Counted from the stretch's first letter, positions 43,699-53,230 are shown. The stretch: DNA of 64,000 nt from Lachnospiraceae bacterium (GCA_017465095.1 JAFTWX010000020.1:1-64000); one strand, 5' to 3'. Translations and numbers: made by a program. The notes: a model not told the origin generated them from the sequence alone.

Positions 43699-43750
43699 TA
43701 AACTGATAACAGAAAGTGCCTGCTTCCTGCAGACACGGAAAGGAGTCGCC

Positions 43751-44965
43751 ATGCCAAAACCGATTGTATTTCATGTAGATGTCAATTCTGCCTTCCTGTC
43801 ATGGGAAGCTTGCCGGCAGCTGAGTGAAAACCCGGATGCTGCGGATATCCGCCTGACTCCTTCCATCATCGGCGGGCGGCGCGAGCTGCGCCACGGCGTA
43901 GTTCTGGCCAAATCCATTCCCGCATCAAAAGCCGGTATAAAAACAGGCGAGCCCATTGTGCACGCCCTGAAAAAATGTCCGAATCTGCAGATTTTCCCGC
44001 CGGACTTCTCCGTCTACCGGGTAAAATCCGACGCCTTGATGGAACTTTTGCGTTCCTATGCTCCGTGCGTGCAACAGCTGAGTATCGACGAAGCATTTTG
44101 TGACATAACCGGCACCGAAAAACTGTACGGAGACCCTGTTTCCTTTGCCTGCAAGCTAAAGCAGGAAATATTCGATACCCTCGGTTTCACCGTCAACATC
44201 GGTATTTCCTCCAATAAGCTTCTCGCAAAAATGGCGTCCGACTTTGAAAAACCGGACAAAGTACATACTCTTTTCCCGGATGAAATTCCCGAAAAAATGT
44301 GGCCGCTCCCGGTATCCGACCTTCTTTATGCCGGACGTTCCTCGGTCCAAAAGCTTCACAATCTGGGAATTTTTACCATCGGTGATTTGGCCGCTGCCGA
44401 CCCGAATGTATTGCAGCAGCATCTGAAATCCCACGGAAAAGAACTCCACAATTATGCCAACGGAATCGACCCTTCGCCGGTAGAATCCGAAACCGATGCC
44501 CCGAAAGGATACAGCAACTCCATCACACTTCCTTTCGACTGCACCGACCGGAGCGATGCCAAAGGCATCATGCTTTCTCTCTGTGAGAACATCGGTGCCC
44601 GCATAAGAAAAGACAACGCCTTTATCAGTGTTGTATCGGTCACAATTGTCGATGCGGATTTCCGCAAAACTTCCCATCAGACAAGCCTGCCCACCGGGAC
44701 CAACATCACCGATGTCATATACGAAAACGCATGTGCCCTCTTTGACAATCTGTGGGATTTAAGTCCGATCCGCCTGATCGGCGTTCATACTTCAAAGGCC
44801 TCCGACCAGTGCTATACGCAATATTCCCTGTTTGACACGGAAAAAAATGAAAAACTGGAAAAACTGGATATGGCTATCGACTCCATACGGCTGAAATACG
44901 GCGACAACGCCATTAAACGGGCGCGTTTTCTCGGAGATGATAAAACGAAACCGACAGAAGACTGA
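43751..44965 (+). CDS. dinB: Y-family DNA polymerase (DinB/UmuC)
   Basis: The 404-residue translesion polymerase has HVDVNSAFLSWEA (first catalytic Asp) and LSIDEAFCDIT (second acidic pair). NIGISSNKLLAKMASDFEKP, a helix-hairpin-helix segment and a little-finger domain follow. The C-terminus has QYSLFDTEKNEK, a plausible beta-clamp-binding QxxLF motif. The ATG at 43751 has AGGAG 5 bases upstream. No LexA box is seen in the 52 bases upstream. Confidence 0.9.
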   Translation: MPKPIVFHVDVNSAFLSWEACRQLSENPDAADIRLTPSIIGGRRELRHGVVLAKSIPASKAGIKTGEPIVHALKKCPNLQIFPPDFSVYRVKSDALMELLRSYAPCVQQLSIDEAFCDITGTEKLYGDPVSFACKLKQEIFDTLGFTVNIGISSNKLLAKMASDFEKPDKVHTLFPDEIPEKMWPLPVSDLLYAGRSSVQKLHNLGIFTIGDLAAADPNVLQQHLKSHGKELHNYANGIDPSPVESETDAPKGYSNSITLPFDCTDRSDAKGIMLSLCENIGARIRKDNAFISVVSVTIVDADFRKTSHQTSLPTGTNITDVIYENACALFDNLWDLSPIRLIGVHTSKASDQCYTQYSLFDTEKNEKLEKLDMAIDSIRLKYGDNAIKRARFLGDDKTKPTED

Positions 44966-44985
44966 TATGTCTCCTGCCGGTTTTT
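44951..44985 (+). terminator. Terminator after dinB
   Basis: CCGACAGAAGAC and GTCTCCTGCCGG form a stem with two mismatches, followed by TTTTTATT. It overlaps the last dinB codons. Confidence 0.55.
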
Positions 44986-44986
44986 A

Positions 44987-46426
44987 TTATTCTGCCAATA
45001 TTTTTAATAAATACTCCCACACTCTCTTTACCGATGAAATGCTGAGTCTTTCCTCCGTTGTATGAATATCATACATCTCCGGACCCATAGACACTGCGTC
45101 CAGATTTTTAATCTTCTCTGCCAACATACCGCATTCCAGTCCCGCATGAATGGAGATCACCTCCGGTTCACGCTGAAAATGCTCCCGGTAGATGCGCACC
45201 ATCTTCTCCCGCAAAGGAGAATCCGCGCGGTAACTCCACCCCGGATACTCTCCGCTCTTTGAGCAGCTTCCCTGACTTTCCTTAATCTGTTTTCTCAATT
45301 TGGATGCAAGTGCATTTTTAGAATTATCCACACTGCTTCGAATCAAAAAGCCGGCCGAAAGTCTGCCTTCCTGCTCCATCGATACCGTACCGAAATTCAG
45401 GGATGTTTCCACAACACCGGAAAGCTCCTTGCTCATTTCCTGCACACCGTTAGGTGCGTCCATAAAAAATGACAGCAAGCGGAAGAAATCTGTTGTCTCA
45501 ACTGTTTTCTCCACGTCATTTCGTTCCATCTTTTCATAGGAAATCGAAAGCCCCGGATCTGTTTCCTGCCATTCTTCTTTCCAAACCTCTTCCACCGTAC
45601 GAAGAGCTCCTTCCACTCTCTCTGCCTCTTTCTTGCAAAGGAACACCGCCTCCGCATGGGAAGGAATCACATTGTCTGCCGATCCTCCCTGTAACGAAAC
45701 AAGACTTATGTCAACCTCTCGTTCCAAAAGATATAACAATTCCATTAAAAGTTTGTTGGCATTGGCACGTCCTTTGTGAATTTCCACACCGGAATGTCCC
45801 CCTGTCATACCAGTTAACATAACTTTGTATTTCTCACCCTCGGATTCCACCCAGTCCACCTGCCACTGTCCGGATATATTGACACCGCCGGCGCAGGCAA
45901 CGGTTAATTCCGTCTCCTTTTCCGAATCAATATTTAAAAGCGTATGCCCTTTCAGGCAGGAAAGGTCAATTGCCGCAGCGCCGTCCATTCCCACTTCTTC
46001 ATCTACCGTGATAACAACCTCCAGACGCGGATGCGGAATATCGTCGCTGTCAAGTATGGCAAGTGCATAAGCTACCGCAATACCGTCATCACCGCCGAGA
46101 CTCGTTCCTTCTGCAGAAATATAGTCTCCCTCCACAACGAGATCCAAACCGTCGGTCAGCATATCTTTGCTGCACCCTTCTTCCTTAACCGCAACCATAT
46201 CCATATGTCCCTGGATAATCACCGGCTCTTTTTCCTCATAGCCCGGTGTCGCTTCTTTTATGATAATGACATTTCCCACTTCATCCTGTTTGTGCCACAA
46301 ATTTCTCTCTGCTGCAAAATCTACCAGATATGCACTGATTTTATCCGTATGATAAGAACCGTGCGGTATTTGACAGATCTCCTCAAAAAACGTAAACACT
46401 TTTGCCGGCTGCAAATTTTCTAACAT
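44987..46426 (-). CDS. pepD: Aminoacyl-histidine dipeptidase (M20 family)
   Basis: The 479-residue metallopeptidase has VIIQGHMDMVAV, SLGGDDGIAVAYALA and TVDEEVGMDGA, the zinc-binding blocks of PepD. A dimerisation domain lies between and HAGLECGMLAEK follows near the end. It cleaves Xaa-His dipeptides such as carnosine. The ATG at 46426 has AAGGAG upstream. The gene is monocistronic. Confidence 0.93.
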   Translation of the reverse strand: MLENLQPAKVFTFFEEICQIPHGSYHTDKISAYLVDFAAERNLWHKQDEVGNVIIIKEATPGYEEKEPVIIQGHMDMVAVKEEGCSKDMLTDGLDLVVEGDYISAEGTSLGGDDGIAVAYALAILDSDDIPHPRLEVVITVDEEVGMDGAAAIDLSCLKGHTLLNIDSEKETELTVACAGGVNISGQWQVDWVESEGEKYKVMLTGMTGGHSGVEIHKGRANANKLLMELLYLLEREVDISLVSLQGGSADNVIPSHAEAVFLCKKEAERVEGALRTVEEVWKEEWQETDPGLSISYEKMERNDVEKTVETTDFFRLLSFFMDAPNGVQEMSKELSGVVETSLNFGTVSMEQEGRLSAGFLIRSSVDNSKNALASKLRKQIKESQGSCSKSGEYPGWSYRADSPLREKMVRIYREHFQREPEVISIHAGLECGMLAEKIKNLDAVSMGPEMYDIHTTEERLSISSVKRVWEYLLKILAE

Positions 46427-46518
46427 AAATAACTTCTCCTTGCATTTTTTCATAGTCTTCCCGTTTTTTGGGGCAGACACTCCGTTTTTTATTATATACT
46501 AAACGGGCGTTTCAAACA

Positions 46519-46556
46519 ATAAAAAAAGCATCGGATAAACGAATTATCCGATGCCT
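46519..46556 (-). terminator. Terminator of the infC operon
   Basis: On the minus strand GCATCGGATAA/TTATCCGATGC forms an 11-bp stem with a 5-base loop followed by T7. Confidence 0.9.
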
Positions 46557-46571
46557 GTACACTTTTGCAGA

Positions 46572-46928
46572 TTAAGCAAGTTTAGATTTTGCAATTTCAG
46601 CTAATGATGTAAATCCTGCTGCATCATTTACTGCCATCTCAGCTAACATCTTTCTGTTGATATCGATTTCAGCTAATTTTAAGCCATACATAAATTTGCT
46701 GTAGCTTAATCCGTTTAATCTTGCAGCTGCATTGATACGTGCAATCCATAACTGTCTCATCTGACGTTTTCTTTCTTTACGTCCCTTGTATGATGAAGCT
46801 AAAGCACGCATAACGGACTGTTTTGCTACTCTATACTGATTGGATCTTGCTCCTCTGTAACCTTTTGCAAGTTTTAATACTCTGTTATGTTTTTTCTTTG
46901 CGTTTAAACCGCCTTTAATTCTAGCCAT
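46572..46928 (-). CDS. rplT: Ribosomal protein bL20
   Basis: This 118-residue protein of the large subunit begins [20 protein letters not shown] with the conserved basic tail, and contains [13 protein letters not shown] and [12 protein letters not shown]. In Firmicutes it also represses its own operon by binding the leader RNA. It is third after infC and rpmI. Confidence 0.98.
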   Translation of the reverse strand: MARIKGGLNAKKKHNRVLKLAKGYRGARSNQYRVAKQSVMRALASSYKGRKERKRQMRQLWIARINAAARLNGLSYSKFMYGLKLAEIDINRKMLAEMAVNDAAGFTSLAEIAKSKLA

Positions 46929-46950
46929 TTCTTTACATCCTCCTTACATC

Positions 46951-47148
46951 TTATAAATATGGTGTGATTTTCTTCATATTCTTAACGTTTGATGCGTCTG
47001 TCATTGCAGGTTTTCTAAGATTTCTCTTAGTCTTTGCTGACTTCTTTGTTAAGATATGGCGTTTGTAAGCTTTATTTCTTTTTAATTTACCTGTTCCTGT
47101 TACTTTGAAACGTTTTGCTGCTGATCTGTTTGTTTTAACCTTTGGCAT
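46951..47148 (-). CDS. rpmI: Ribosomal protein bL35
   Basis: This 65-residue basic large-subunit protein begins [20 protein letters not shown] and has [15 protein letters not shown]. It lies between infC and rplT with AGGAGG upstream. Confidence 0.98.
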   Translation of the reverse strand: MPKVKTNRSAAKRFKVTGTGKLKRNKAYKRHILTKKSAKTKRNLRKPAMTDASNVKNMKKITPYL

Positions 47149-47221
47149 TTTAAATTCCTCCTATCAAGTTGCTCCAAATCTATTTTAACTCAAATTGCAT
47201 CAATTTAAGTCAAAAGCATTG

Positions 47222-47731
47222 TTAGCGTTTTTCCGCTAAAATCATTGTCATACTTCTTCCTTCTACTTTTGCAGGCTTCTCCACAACTGCGATCTCCGCA
47301 AGAGCCTCTGCAAAGTCATCGAGGATATGCTTGCTGGATGCCATGTGCGCCATCTCACGTCCTCTGAAACGAAGTGTGACTTTTACCTTATCACCCTTTG
47401 TAATGAATTTCTTTGCTGCATTCACTTTTGTGTTCAGGTCATTGGTATCGATATTCGGCGAAAGACGGATCTCTTTGATCTCTATCGTCTTCTGTTTCTT
47501 CTTCGCCTCTTTTTCTCTTCTGGCCTGCTCATAACGATATTTTCCGTAATCGACAATTTTGCATACCGGCGGTTTCGCTGTCGGCGCAATCTTTACAAGA
47601 TCAAGTCCTGCCTCATCCGCAAGCTTCTGCGCATCCCTTGAGGACATGATTCCGAGCTGTTCGCCGTCTTCACCGATCACACGTACCTCTTTGTCTCTGA
47701 TTTGTTCGTTAATCATTAAATCGCTGATAAT
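47222..47731 (-). CDS. infC: Translation initiation factor IF-3, probable ATT start
   Basis: The 169-residue factor blocks premature subunit joining. It has MINEQIRDKEVRVI near the start, the linker KKKQKTIEIKEIRLSPNID and C-terminal KGDKVKVTLRFRGREM. GGAGG lies 6 bases before an ATT codon at 47731, while the first in-frame ATG (47716) is 21 bases away. A rare ATT start, as in E. coli infC, fits best and would allow IF-3 to limit its own synthesis. Confidence 0.9.
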   Translation of the reverse strand: MISDLMINEQIRDKEVRVIGEDGEQLGIMSSRDAQKLADEAGLDLVKIAPTAKPPVCKIVDYGKYRYEQARREKEAKKKQKTIEIKEIRLSPNIDTNDLNTKVNAAKKFITKGDKVKVTLRFRGREMAHMASSKHILDDFAEALAEIAVVEKPAKVEGRSMTMILAEKR

Positions 47732-47752
47732 GTAACACCTCCATAAAAATTC

Positions 47753-47907
47753 AAAAAAAAGTGAGTAGTCACAGACTACCCACTTTAAAAATCCAAACAT
47801 GACAAGAAGGGACTTGCCAAATTGTAGATATGAACACCTGCCAGCCCGTTTGCCGCAGGGTGAGAGTGGATACTCTGCTTTGATCTACGCATATGTAACT
47901 CACATGC
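47753..47907 (-). promoter_or_regulatory. L20-type leader with attenuator
   Basis: A leader of about 155 nt ends in the stem AAGTGGGTAGT/ACTACTCACTT followed by T8 (47753-47786), 21 bases before infC. The upstream part holds further pairing segments, such as CCCTGCGG...CGGGC. In B. subtilis, L20 binds this leader to trigger termination. The same logic is inferred here from position and form. Confidence 0.7.
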
Positions 47908-47913
47908 TCAATT

Positions 47914-47942
47914 AGAATAACACTTTGAGCATGTGATGTCAA
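47914..47942 (-). promoter_or_regulatory. Promoter of infC-rpmI-rplT
   Basis: On the minus strand TTGACA (47937-47942) and TATTCT (47914-47919) are spaced by 17 bases. An 11-bp inverted repeat TCACATGCTCA/TGAGCATGTGA brackets the -10 box (47900-47910 and 47926-47936), a possible operator. Confidence 0.8.
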
Positions 47943-47943
47943 G

Positions 47944-48258
47944 CTATTTTTCTTTAAAAGTTTCACAAATTGTTTCTTTGCTGCTTCCTGCGCGGTTTCC
48001 GCTGATTCTTACCGCCTCCGCATAGCATTTATAATTGTTGTTATAAACGCATTTTTCCGCCTCGCAATCAATGCTGATTGTTTTGCTCGGATGCTCCAGG
48101 GCACTGACCATACGGTCCCCTTTCTCCTGACGGAAGGATGCGCAGCATGTGTCTTTTGACTTGTCTGCCTGCTTACCTCCCACAAGAATATCGCCTTTAC
48201 AGCAAAGCTTTTCTTTGTTGTATGTGCATGTTTCCACGCCGCATTGTAAAACTGCCAT
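47944..48258 (-). CDS. Tandem DUF1540 cysteine-rich protein
   Basis: The 104-residue protein has two DUF1540 modules. The first is CGVETCTYNKEKLCCKGDI near 6-24 and the second CEAEKCVYNNNYKCYAEAV near 65-84, each with four Cys that look metal-binding. Function unknown; such proteins are common in spore-forming Firmicutes. GAGGTG precedes the ATG at 48258. It lies between thrS and the infC promoter. Confidence 0.85.
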   Translation of the reverse strand: MAVLQCGVETCTYNKEKLCCKGDILVGGKQADKSKDTCCASFRQEKGDRMVSALEHPSKTISIDCEAEKCVYNNNYKCYAEAVRISGNRAGSSKETICETFKEK

Positions 48259-48330
48259 ATCCGCACCTCCATTTGTTTCATACGTTACATATTTAGTATG
48301 AAACAAACAAAGGGCTCTTATGCACAATTT

Positions 48331-50298
48331 TTATTTTTTCTTTTCGTCTTCCGGAAGCTCTGTGCGGATTTCCTTTGTGCGGATTTCTTTGCAGATTGCA
48401 TCCACAAACTCCTCGATGCTCTTCTGTCCTTCGTTGCCTTCGTAGCGGCTTCTGACAGATACCATTCCCTGTTCTTCCTCCTGCTGTCCCACAACGAGCA
48501 TGTATGGTACTTTGGAAAGTCTTGCATCGCGGATCTTGTATCCGATTTTTTCCGAACGGTTATCTACGGTGACATCCACGTTGTTTTTCGCCAGCTCTTT
48601 GCGGACTTTTTCTGCGTAATCCGCATATTTCTCGGAAATCGGAAGCACACGTACCTGTTCCGGACAGAGCCATGTCGGGAATTTGCCTGCATATTTTTCA
48701 ATGAGCCATGCAAGTGTTCTCTCGTAACATCCGAGGGATGTTCTGTGAATGATATACGGACGCTGTTTTTCACCGTTCTGATCGATATAGTACATATCGA
48801 ATTTCTCGGCAATCGCACAGTCAAGCTGGATAGTAATCATCGTGTCTTCTTTTCCGTAAACATTTTTTGCCTGAATATCGATCTTCGGTCCGTAGAACGC
48901 AGCTTCTCCGTCCGCCTCCGTAAACGGAAGATTCTCTTCCTGAAGAATTTTGCGGAGCGCTCCCTGGGTGCTCTCCCAGTAATTCTCATCGCCGAGATAT
49001 TTTTCTTTATTTTCCGGGTCCCATTTTGAGAGACGATAAGTCACATCGTTCTGAAGACCGAGTGTGTTTAAAATATAAATTGCAAGGTGCAGACAATTCG
49101 CAAGCTCCTCCTCTGCCTGATCCGGGCGGATTACATTATGTCCTTCCGAAATCGTAAACTGACGCACGCGTGTCAGACCGTGCATCTCACCGGACTCCTC
49201 ATTACGGAACAGTGTCGATGTCTCTCCCATACGATATGGTAAATCACGGTAAGATTTCTGCGAATTTTTATATACATAATACTGGAACGGACATGTCATC
49301 GGGCGAAGGGCAAATACCTCTTTATCCACTTCCTCGTCACCGAGTACAAACATTCCGTCTTTGTAGTGATCCCAGTGTCCGGAAATCTTGTACAGGTCGC
49401 TCTTTGCCATGAGCGGTGTCTTTGTGCGGACATAGCCCCACTCTTTATCTTCCAGGTCTTCAATCCATCTCTGCATTTTCATGATCATCTTCACACCCTT
49501 CGGCAGAATGAGCGGAAGTCCCTGTCCAATAACATCCACCGTTGCAAATAATTCCATCTCACGGCCGAGTTTGTTGTGATCGCGCTTTTTGATATCCTCA
49601 AGGTGCTCAAGGTAAGCAGCAAGATCTTCTTTGTTATTAAATGCAGTTCCGTAAATACGCTGAAGCTGCGCTTTGTTGGAATCGCCTCTCCAATATGCCA
49701 TGGAAGAAGAAATCAGCTTGAACGCCTTGATTCCTTTTGTGCGCATCAGATGCGGTCCCGCACAGAGATCCACGAAATCTCCCTGGCTGTAGAAGGAAAT
49801 AATGCTATCCTCCGGAAGATCCTGAATGAGCTCCACTTTGTACGGCTCGCCTTTCTCTTCCATGTATTTGATTGCCTCTTCTCTCGGAAGAGTAAATTTC
49901 TCAAGCTTATTGCCCTCTTTGATAATCTTTTTCATCTCTTTTTCAAGATTATCAAGGTCCTCTCTCGAGAACGGCGCATGCTCAAAATCATAATAATATC
50001 CTTCGTCAATGGAAGGTCCGATGGCAAGCTTTGCATCCGGGAACAATCTCTTTACCGCCTCCGCGAGCACATGGGAACATGTGTGGCGCATGGTGCGCAG
50101 TCCCTGCTCGTCGTTTCCTGTCAAAATGCTGAGTTCACAGTCCTCTTCAAGCACTGTGCGCAGATCTACCACTTCTCCGTTCACTTCACCGGCACAGGCT
50201 GCTCTCGCAAGTCCCTCGCTGATGTCGAGCGCAATATCATACACGCTCATTGCCTGTGCGTATTCTTTTACACTTCCGTCTTTTAATGTAATTTTCAT
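48331..50298 (-). CDS. thrS: Threonyl-tRNA synthetase
   Basis: The 655-residue enzyme has TGS, editing (RHTCSHVLAEAVKRLFPD), class II catalytic (MTCPFQYYVYKNSQKSYRDL, RVRQFTISEGH) and anticodon domains (WLCPEQVRVLPISEKY). It charges tRNA-Thr. A T-box leader with a Thr-type specifier lies upstream at 50655-50886, with a small membrane protein gene in between. Confidence 0.97.
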   Translation of the reverse strand: MKITLKDGSVKEYAQAMSVYDIALDISEGLARAACAGEVNGEVVDLRTVLEEDCELSILTGNDEQGLRTMRHTCSHVLAEAVKRLFPDAKLAIGPSIDEGYYYDFEHAPFSREDLDNLEKEMKKIIKEGNKLEKFTLPREEAIKYMEEKGEPYKVELIQDLPEDSIISFYSQGDFVDLCAGPHLMRTKGIKAFKLISSSMAYWRGDSNKAQLQRIYGTAFNNKEDLAAYLEHLEDIKKRDHNKLGREMELFATVDVIGQGLPLILPKGVKMIMKMQRWIEDLEDKEWGYVRTKTPLMAKSDLYKISGHWDHYKDGMFVLGDEEVDKEVFALRPMTCPFQYYVYKNSQKSYRDLPYRMGETSTLFRNEESGEMHGLTRVRQFTISEGHNVIRPDQAEEELANCLHLAIYILNTLGLQNDVTYRLSKWDPENKEKYLGDENYWESTQGALRKILQEENLPFTEADGEAAFYGPKIDIQAKNVYGKEDTMITIQLDCAIAEKFDMYYIDQNGEKQRPYIIHRTSLGCYERTLAWLIEKYAGKFPTWLCPEQVRVLPISEKYADYAEKVRKELAKNNVDVTVDNRSEKIGYKIRDARLSKVPYMLVVGQQEEEQGMVSVRSRYEGNEGQKSIEEFVDAICKEIRTKEIRTELPEDEKKK

Positions 50299-50331
50299 CT
50301 GTCTACTCCTTCTTTTTGTCTGTTTTTCTTA

Positions 50332-50601
50332 CTACTTAAAAGATATTACGTCTTCGTCCTCTTCTTCCTCGCATTCACAGCATCCGATGCACTCACACTC
50401 ATCCTCTGCGCCTACGTTATTATTGTTTCCGTTGTTGCTTCCGATGGTCATTTTCACTCCGTGGGTCCACGGCGCTTTTACAAGTCCGTACAGCACACCG
50501 ACTGTAAATACAAGCAAAACAATCAACCAAAAATCCAATTTGGTGATGGTCAATTCCCCGTCAAAAAGCTGTTCCTTTTTTTCTTCCAAAAATTCCTTCA
50601 T
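50332..50601 (-). CDS. Small membrane protein with acidic Cys-rich tail
   Basis: The 89-residue protein has one membrane helix near 20-37 (FWLIVLLVFTVGVLYGLV), then a Gly/Asn-rich linker and a tail ECECIGCCECEEEEDED with five Cys and many Glu. The ATG at 50601 has GGAGG 8 bases upstream. It sits between the T-box and thrS (33-base gap), so it is likely induced with thrS under threonine starvation. The tail could bind metal. Family unknown to me. Confidence 0.7.
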   Translation of the reverse strand: MKEFLEEKKEQLFDGELTITKLDFWLIVLLVFTVGVLYGLVKAPWTHGVKMTIGSNNGNNNNVGAEDECECIGCCECEEEEDEDVISFK

Positions 50602-50654
50602 TTCTTTGCCTCCTTCTCCTTTTTTGCATCTGTTGCATGACATTTTATTGCAAT

Positions 50655-50886
50655 AAAAAATCCCATGCACATGTATGTGCATGGGACGTAATCTACGCGG
50701 TTCCACCCTGCTTGCCTGTGCGCTTACAACGACTTACCAGACCACTCATTGATGATAACGGAATCACCGGACCGGATTAGGGCCACTCAGAGTTAGTTTT
50801 CGTCCGTTTCCGTATGAAAGCGCTTTCAGCACAGCCATGGGCCGGCGCTTCTCTCTGGCATATTTTCACGGATTACTCTTCTCTTC
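50655..50886 (-). promoter_or_regulatory. T-box riboswitch (tRNA-Thr sensing)
   Basis: The minus strand contains the T-box sequence AGGGTGGAACCGCG and, downstream, the terminator GTCCCATGCACA/TGTGCATGGGA followed by T6. Stem I opens with GAAGAGAAGAGTA. In the specifier loop between CGGA and ACTC the sequence CGAAAACTA offers ACT (Thr) at 50795-50797. It controls the small membrane gene and thrS by binding uncharged tRNA-Thr. Confidence 0.92.
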
Positions 50887-50917
50887 CACGTGTTAATTTA
50901 TATTATGCCCGGAAAAA

Positions 50918-51421
50918 TTAATTTTTTCCACAACATTTTTTATATTTTTTTCCTGATCCGCATGGACACGGATCGTTTGGATAGATTCTTTCCTCTTTTA
51001 CGATAGTAGTGGATCTCTTCTGCTCTTTGTAAAGCTCTTTGCGCTTTTCTTCATCGAAGATCTTTTCCCACTGCGGAAGACCGTATAACCAATCTGCCTC
51101 AGCAGCAACCATGTTTTTGTAAAGAAGCTCTTTGTCAAATTTTAAAGAAACTTCTGTATCCTCTGTCATCTCTTCAATCGGATTCGGCTCTACAAGCGAA
51201 TCATTGATACCATCCAGGAATCCTGTCATGGTCATAATATCTACATCATATTTTTTTGCAAGATCTCTTACCGGACCTTTTACTTCCTCATCCGGATTTT
51301 CAAGAAGCTTTGCATACATCTCTTTTTCCAGGCGGAAATATTTCTGCCATAACTTCTGAAGATCTCCTTTATTTGCTTTTTCAGAATACGCCATACCGCG
51401 CCATTTTTCTAATAACTGCAT
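50918..51421 (-). CDS. SEC-C motif protein
   Basis: The 167-residue protein is mostly helical and acidic and ends in the zinc-binding SEC-C motif [15 protein letters not shown]. The motif is found at SecA C-termini and in many stand-alone proteins. The N-terminal part ([18 protein letters not shown]) has no family I can name. The ATG at 51421 has AAGGAG upstream. Confidence 0.8.
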   Translation of the reverse strand: MQLLEKWRGMAYSEKANKGDLQKLWQKYFRLEKEMYAKLLENPDEEVKGPVRDLAKKYDVDIMTMTGFLDGINDSLVEPNPIEEMTEDTEVSLKFDKELLYKNMVAAEADWLYGLPQWEKIFDEEKRKELYKEQKRSTTIVKEERIYPNDPCPCGSGKKYKKCCGKN

Positions 51422-51516
51422 CTTACAATACTCCTTATTCCTTTGCTCTGCTTTGCAAACTGCAAAACACATCTCTAGACAGTATATACTATTTCTGTCT
51501 ATTTTTCAAAACATTT

Positions 51517-53013
51517 TTATTTTTTTGTATAATTCACATAAATGATTTCTTCTTCCGACTTGCCGTACTTATCTACGGATATGGTTTTGACTTCGTATTT
51601 GCCATCCCGGTTCGGCGTCATTTTCATTGTCGTCTGCACATTTTTCGCATCAGATATATAGTTGACCCACACCTCATCCTGACGATAATCGATTTTCATA
51701 TACTCGTAATAAGTTGTCGTCGTATCAAACTTTTCATTTGTGATATATTTTTCCAACTGGAAGTCATAATATTTGATTTCCATCTGTTCCGAATTCTCTT
51801 CATCGGAAAGTGTCCGGTCCACATCCACATAATTGTTGGTGTACAAATCACGCTCTGTTTTGGACATTCCGGCCACCATAACAAACTGCTTCGCCGTGTC
51901 CGCCTCCGAGAACCTCCGGTAAAAGCTGTTGATTAAGACACCTTTTCCGACCTCTGTCAGCGCCGGTCCCAAAACAAATATTGCTACGACGAGAACAACC
52001 GCAACCGCCATAATATATTTGTTTCTGTTCTTCTTCTGATGCTTATACCACATCGCTTCTTTTGAGAACGTCTTAGCCTCCGATATACTGGAATTGAGCT
52101 GTTCATAATCCACATCGTCCGGGCAGATGGCTTCTTTGAACTGCTGCATAGTCTCATACCGTTCAAAATCATAGACCGATACCGCCTTCATAATGGCCTC
52201 ACTCTGGAATTTCATGACTCTTGTCTGCATCTGAAGCGGATCCTGTGTCTCCTTCTCCTGATTGACTCTGTCATAATAAACCGGAAGTGGTTCTCCCGTT
52301 GCGTAACGGTAAAAAATAGCCGCCACTTCGTATATGTCGGCCGACGGACCTCTTTTTGCCTCCGGAACATACAACTCCACCGGTGAATATGCATCCCGGC
52401 GAATTTTAAGATCACCCAGCTGCGGCGCCGCCACATCCTCCATCGGATTCATAATTCCCACAAGAACAGCTTTCCCGTCACCGGTCAGACGGATGTTGTC
52501 CGGATAGACCGTTCCGTGAAATACTCCGTGACTGTGAAGCCGTATCAATGTTTCCATCACCGGCAAAAGATACTGCAATAAATCTTCCGGCAAAAACTTG
52601 GCACTGTGTCGCTTCCACAATTTCTGCTCCAGTGTCTGACCTTCCACATACTCTTCAATCGTGTACACGGTCTCTCTCTCCTCGAGATACGTCAGCACAT
52701 TGGCTATTCCTTCCACCGGATATAAACCGATCATCTTTTTCGCTCTGCGGACCATATGCTCCTTCATGCTGTGAAACAGTTCTTCATCCGACAGTCTTTT
52801 ACACTCCACCTTGTAATCATGGTCCATGTCTCTGTTCAATATCGACTGCGGGAAAAGTTCCCGGATCACAATCACTTTTTTGCGGAATGTATCATACCCT
52901 TTGTAAGTGACAGTCAAACCATTGTCTCCGAGTACTTCATCTACCCGGTAGCGCCGGTCCGCCAAAGTCATTCCGGCCTGCAAAAGCTGTTTTGGAATGC
53001 TGTTTTTCTTCAT
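51517..53013 (-). CDS. Membrane-bound protein pseudokinase
   Basis: The 498-residue protein has a Ser/Thr-kinase-like domain (about 20-290), then a membrane helix near 332-352 (YIMAVAVVLVVAIFVLGPAL), then an outer domain of about 145 residues with no known motif. Key kinase residues are changed. The VAIK Lys aligns with Arg in VIVIRELFP, HRDxxxxN reads HGTVYPDN, and DFG reads VGI. It is probably non-catalytic and may sense or scaffold. Gene is monocistronic. Confidence 0.8.
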   Translation of the reverse strand: MKKNSIPKQLLQAGMTLADRRYRVDEVLGDNGLTVTYKGYDTFRKKVIVIRELFPQSILNRDMDHDYKVECKRLSDEELFHSMKEHMVRRAKKMIGLYPVEGIANVLTYLEERETVYTIEEYVEGQTLEQKLWKRHSAKFLPEDLLQYLLPVMETLIRLHSHGVFHGTVYPDNIRLTGDGKAVLVGIMNPMEDVAAPQLGDLKIRRDAYSPVELYVPEAKRGPSADIYEVAAIFYRYATGEPLPVYYDRVNQEKETQDPLQMQTRVMKFQSEAIMKAVSVYDFERYETMQQFKEAICPDDVDYEQLNSSISEAKTFSKEAMWYKHQKKNRNKYIMAVAVVLVVAIFVLGPALTEVGKGVLINSFYRRFSEADTAKQFVMVAGMSKTERDLYTNNYVDVDRTLSDEENSEQMEIKYYDFQLEKYITNEKFDTTTTYYEYMKIDYRQDEVWVNYISDAKNVQTTMKMTPNRDGKYEVKTISVDKYGKSEEEIIYVNYTKK

Positions 53014-53230
53014 ATCATTTCTCCGTTTCTATATCATCCATACTGTTATCTGCATTCAAAAATTTTCTTAGCTTTTCTAGTATAGCACCCTCTTACATCA
53101 TTTTCCATAGTAAGTTGCGTCACGTCTGCCGGAAAATTACGTTTGCTACGCCACATTCACCTTGTCAAAACCACGAAAAAATCTTACAATAGAAAAAAAT
53201 TTGCCGCAAAAGGCAGAAAGAAGGCTTCAC

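Noticed and set aside
43514-43750. Upstream extension of the dinB frame
   Set aside because: It overlaps the amidotransferase gene in another frame, while a strong AGGAG lies just before the ATG at 43751.
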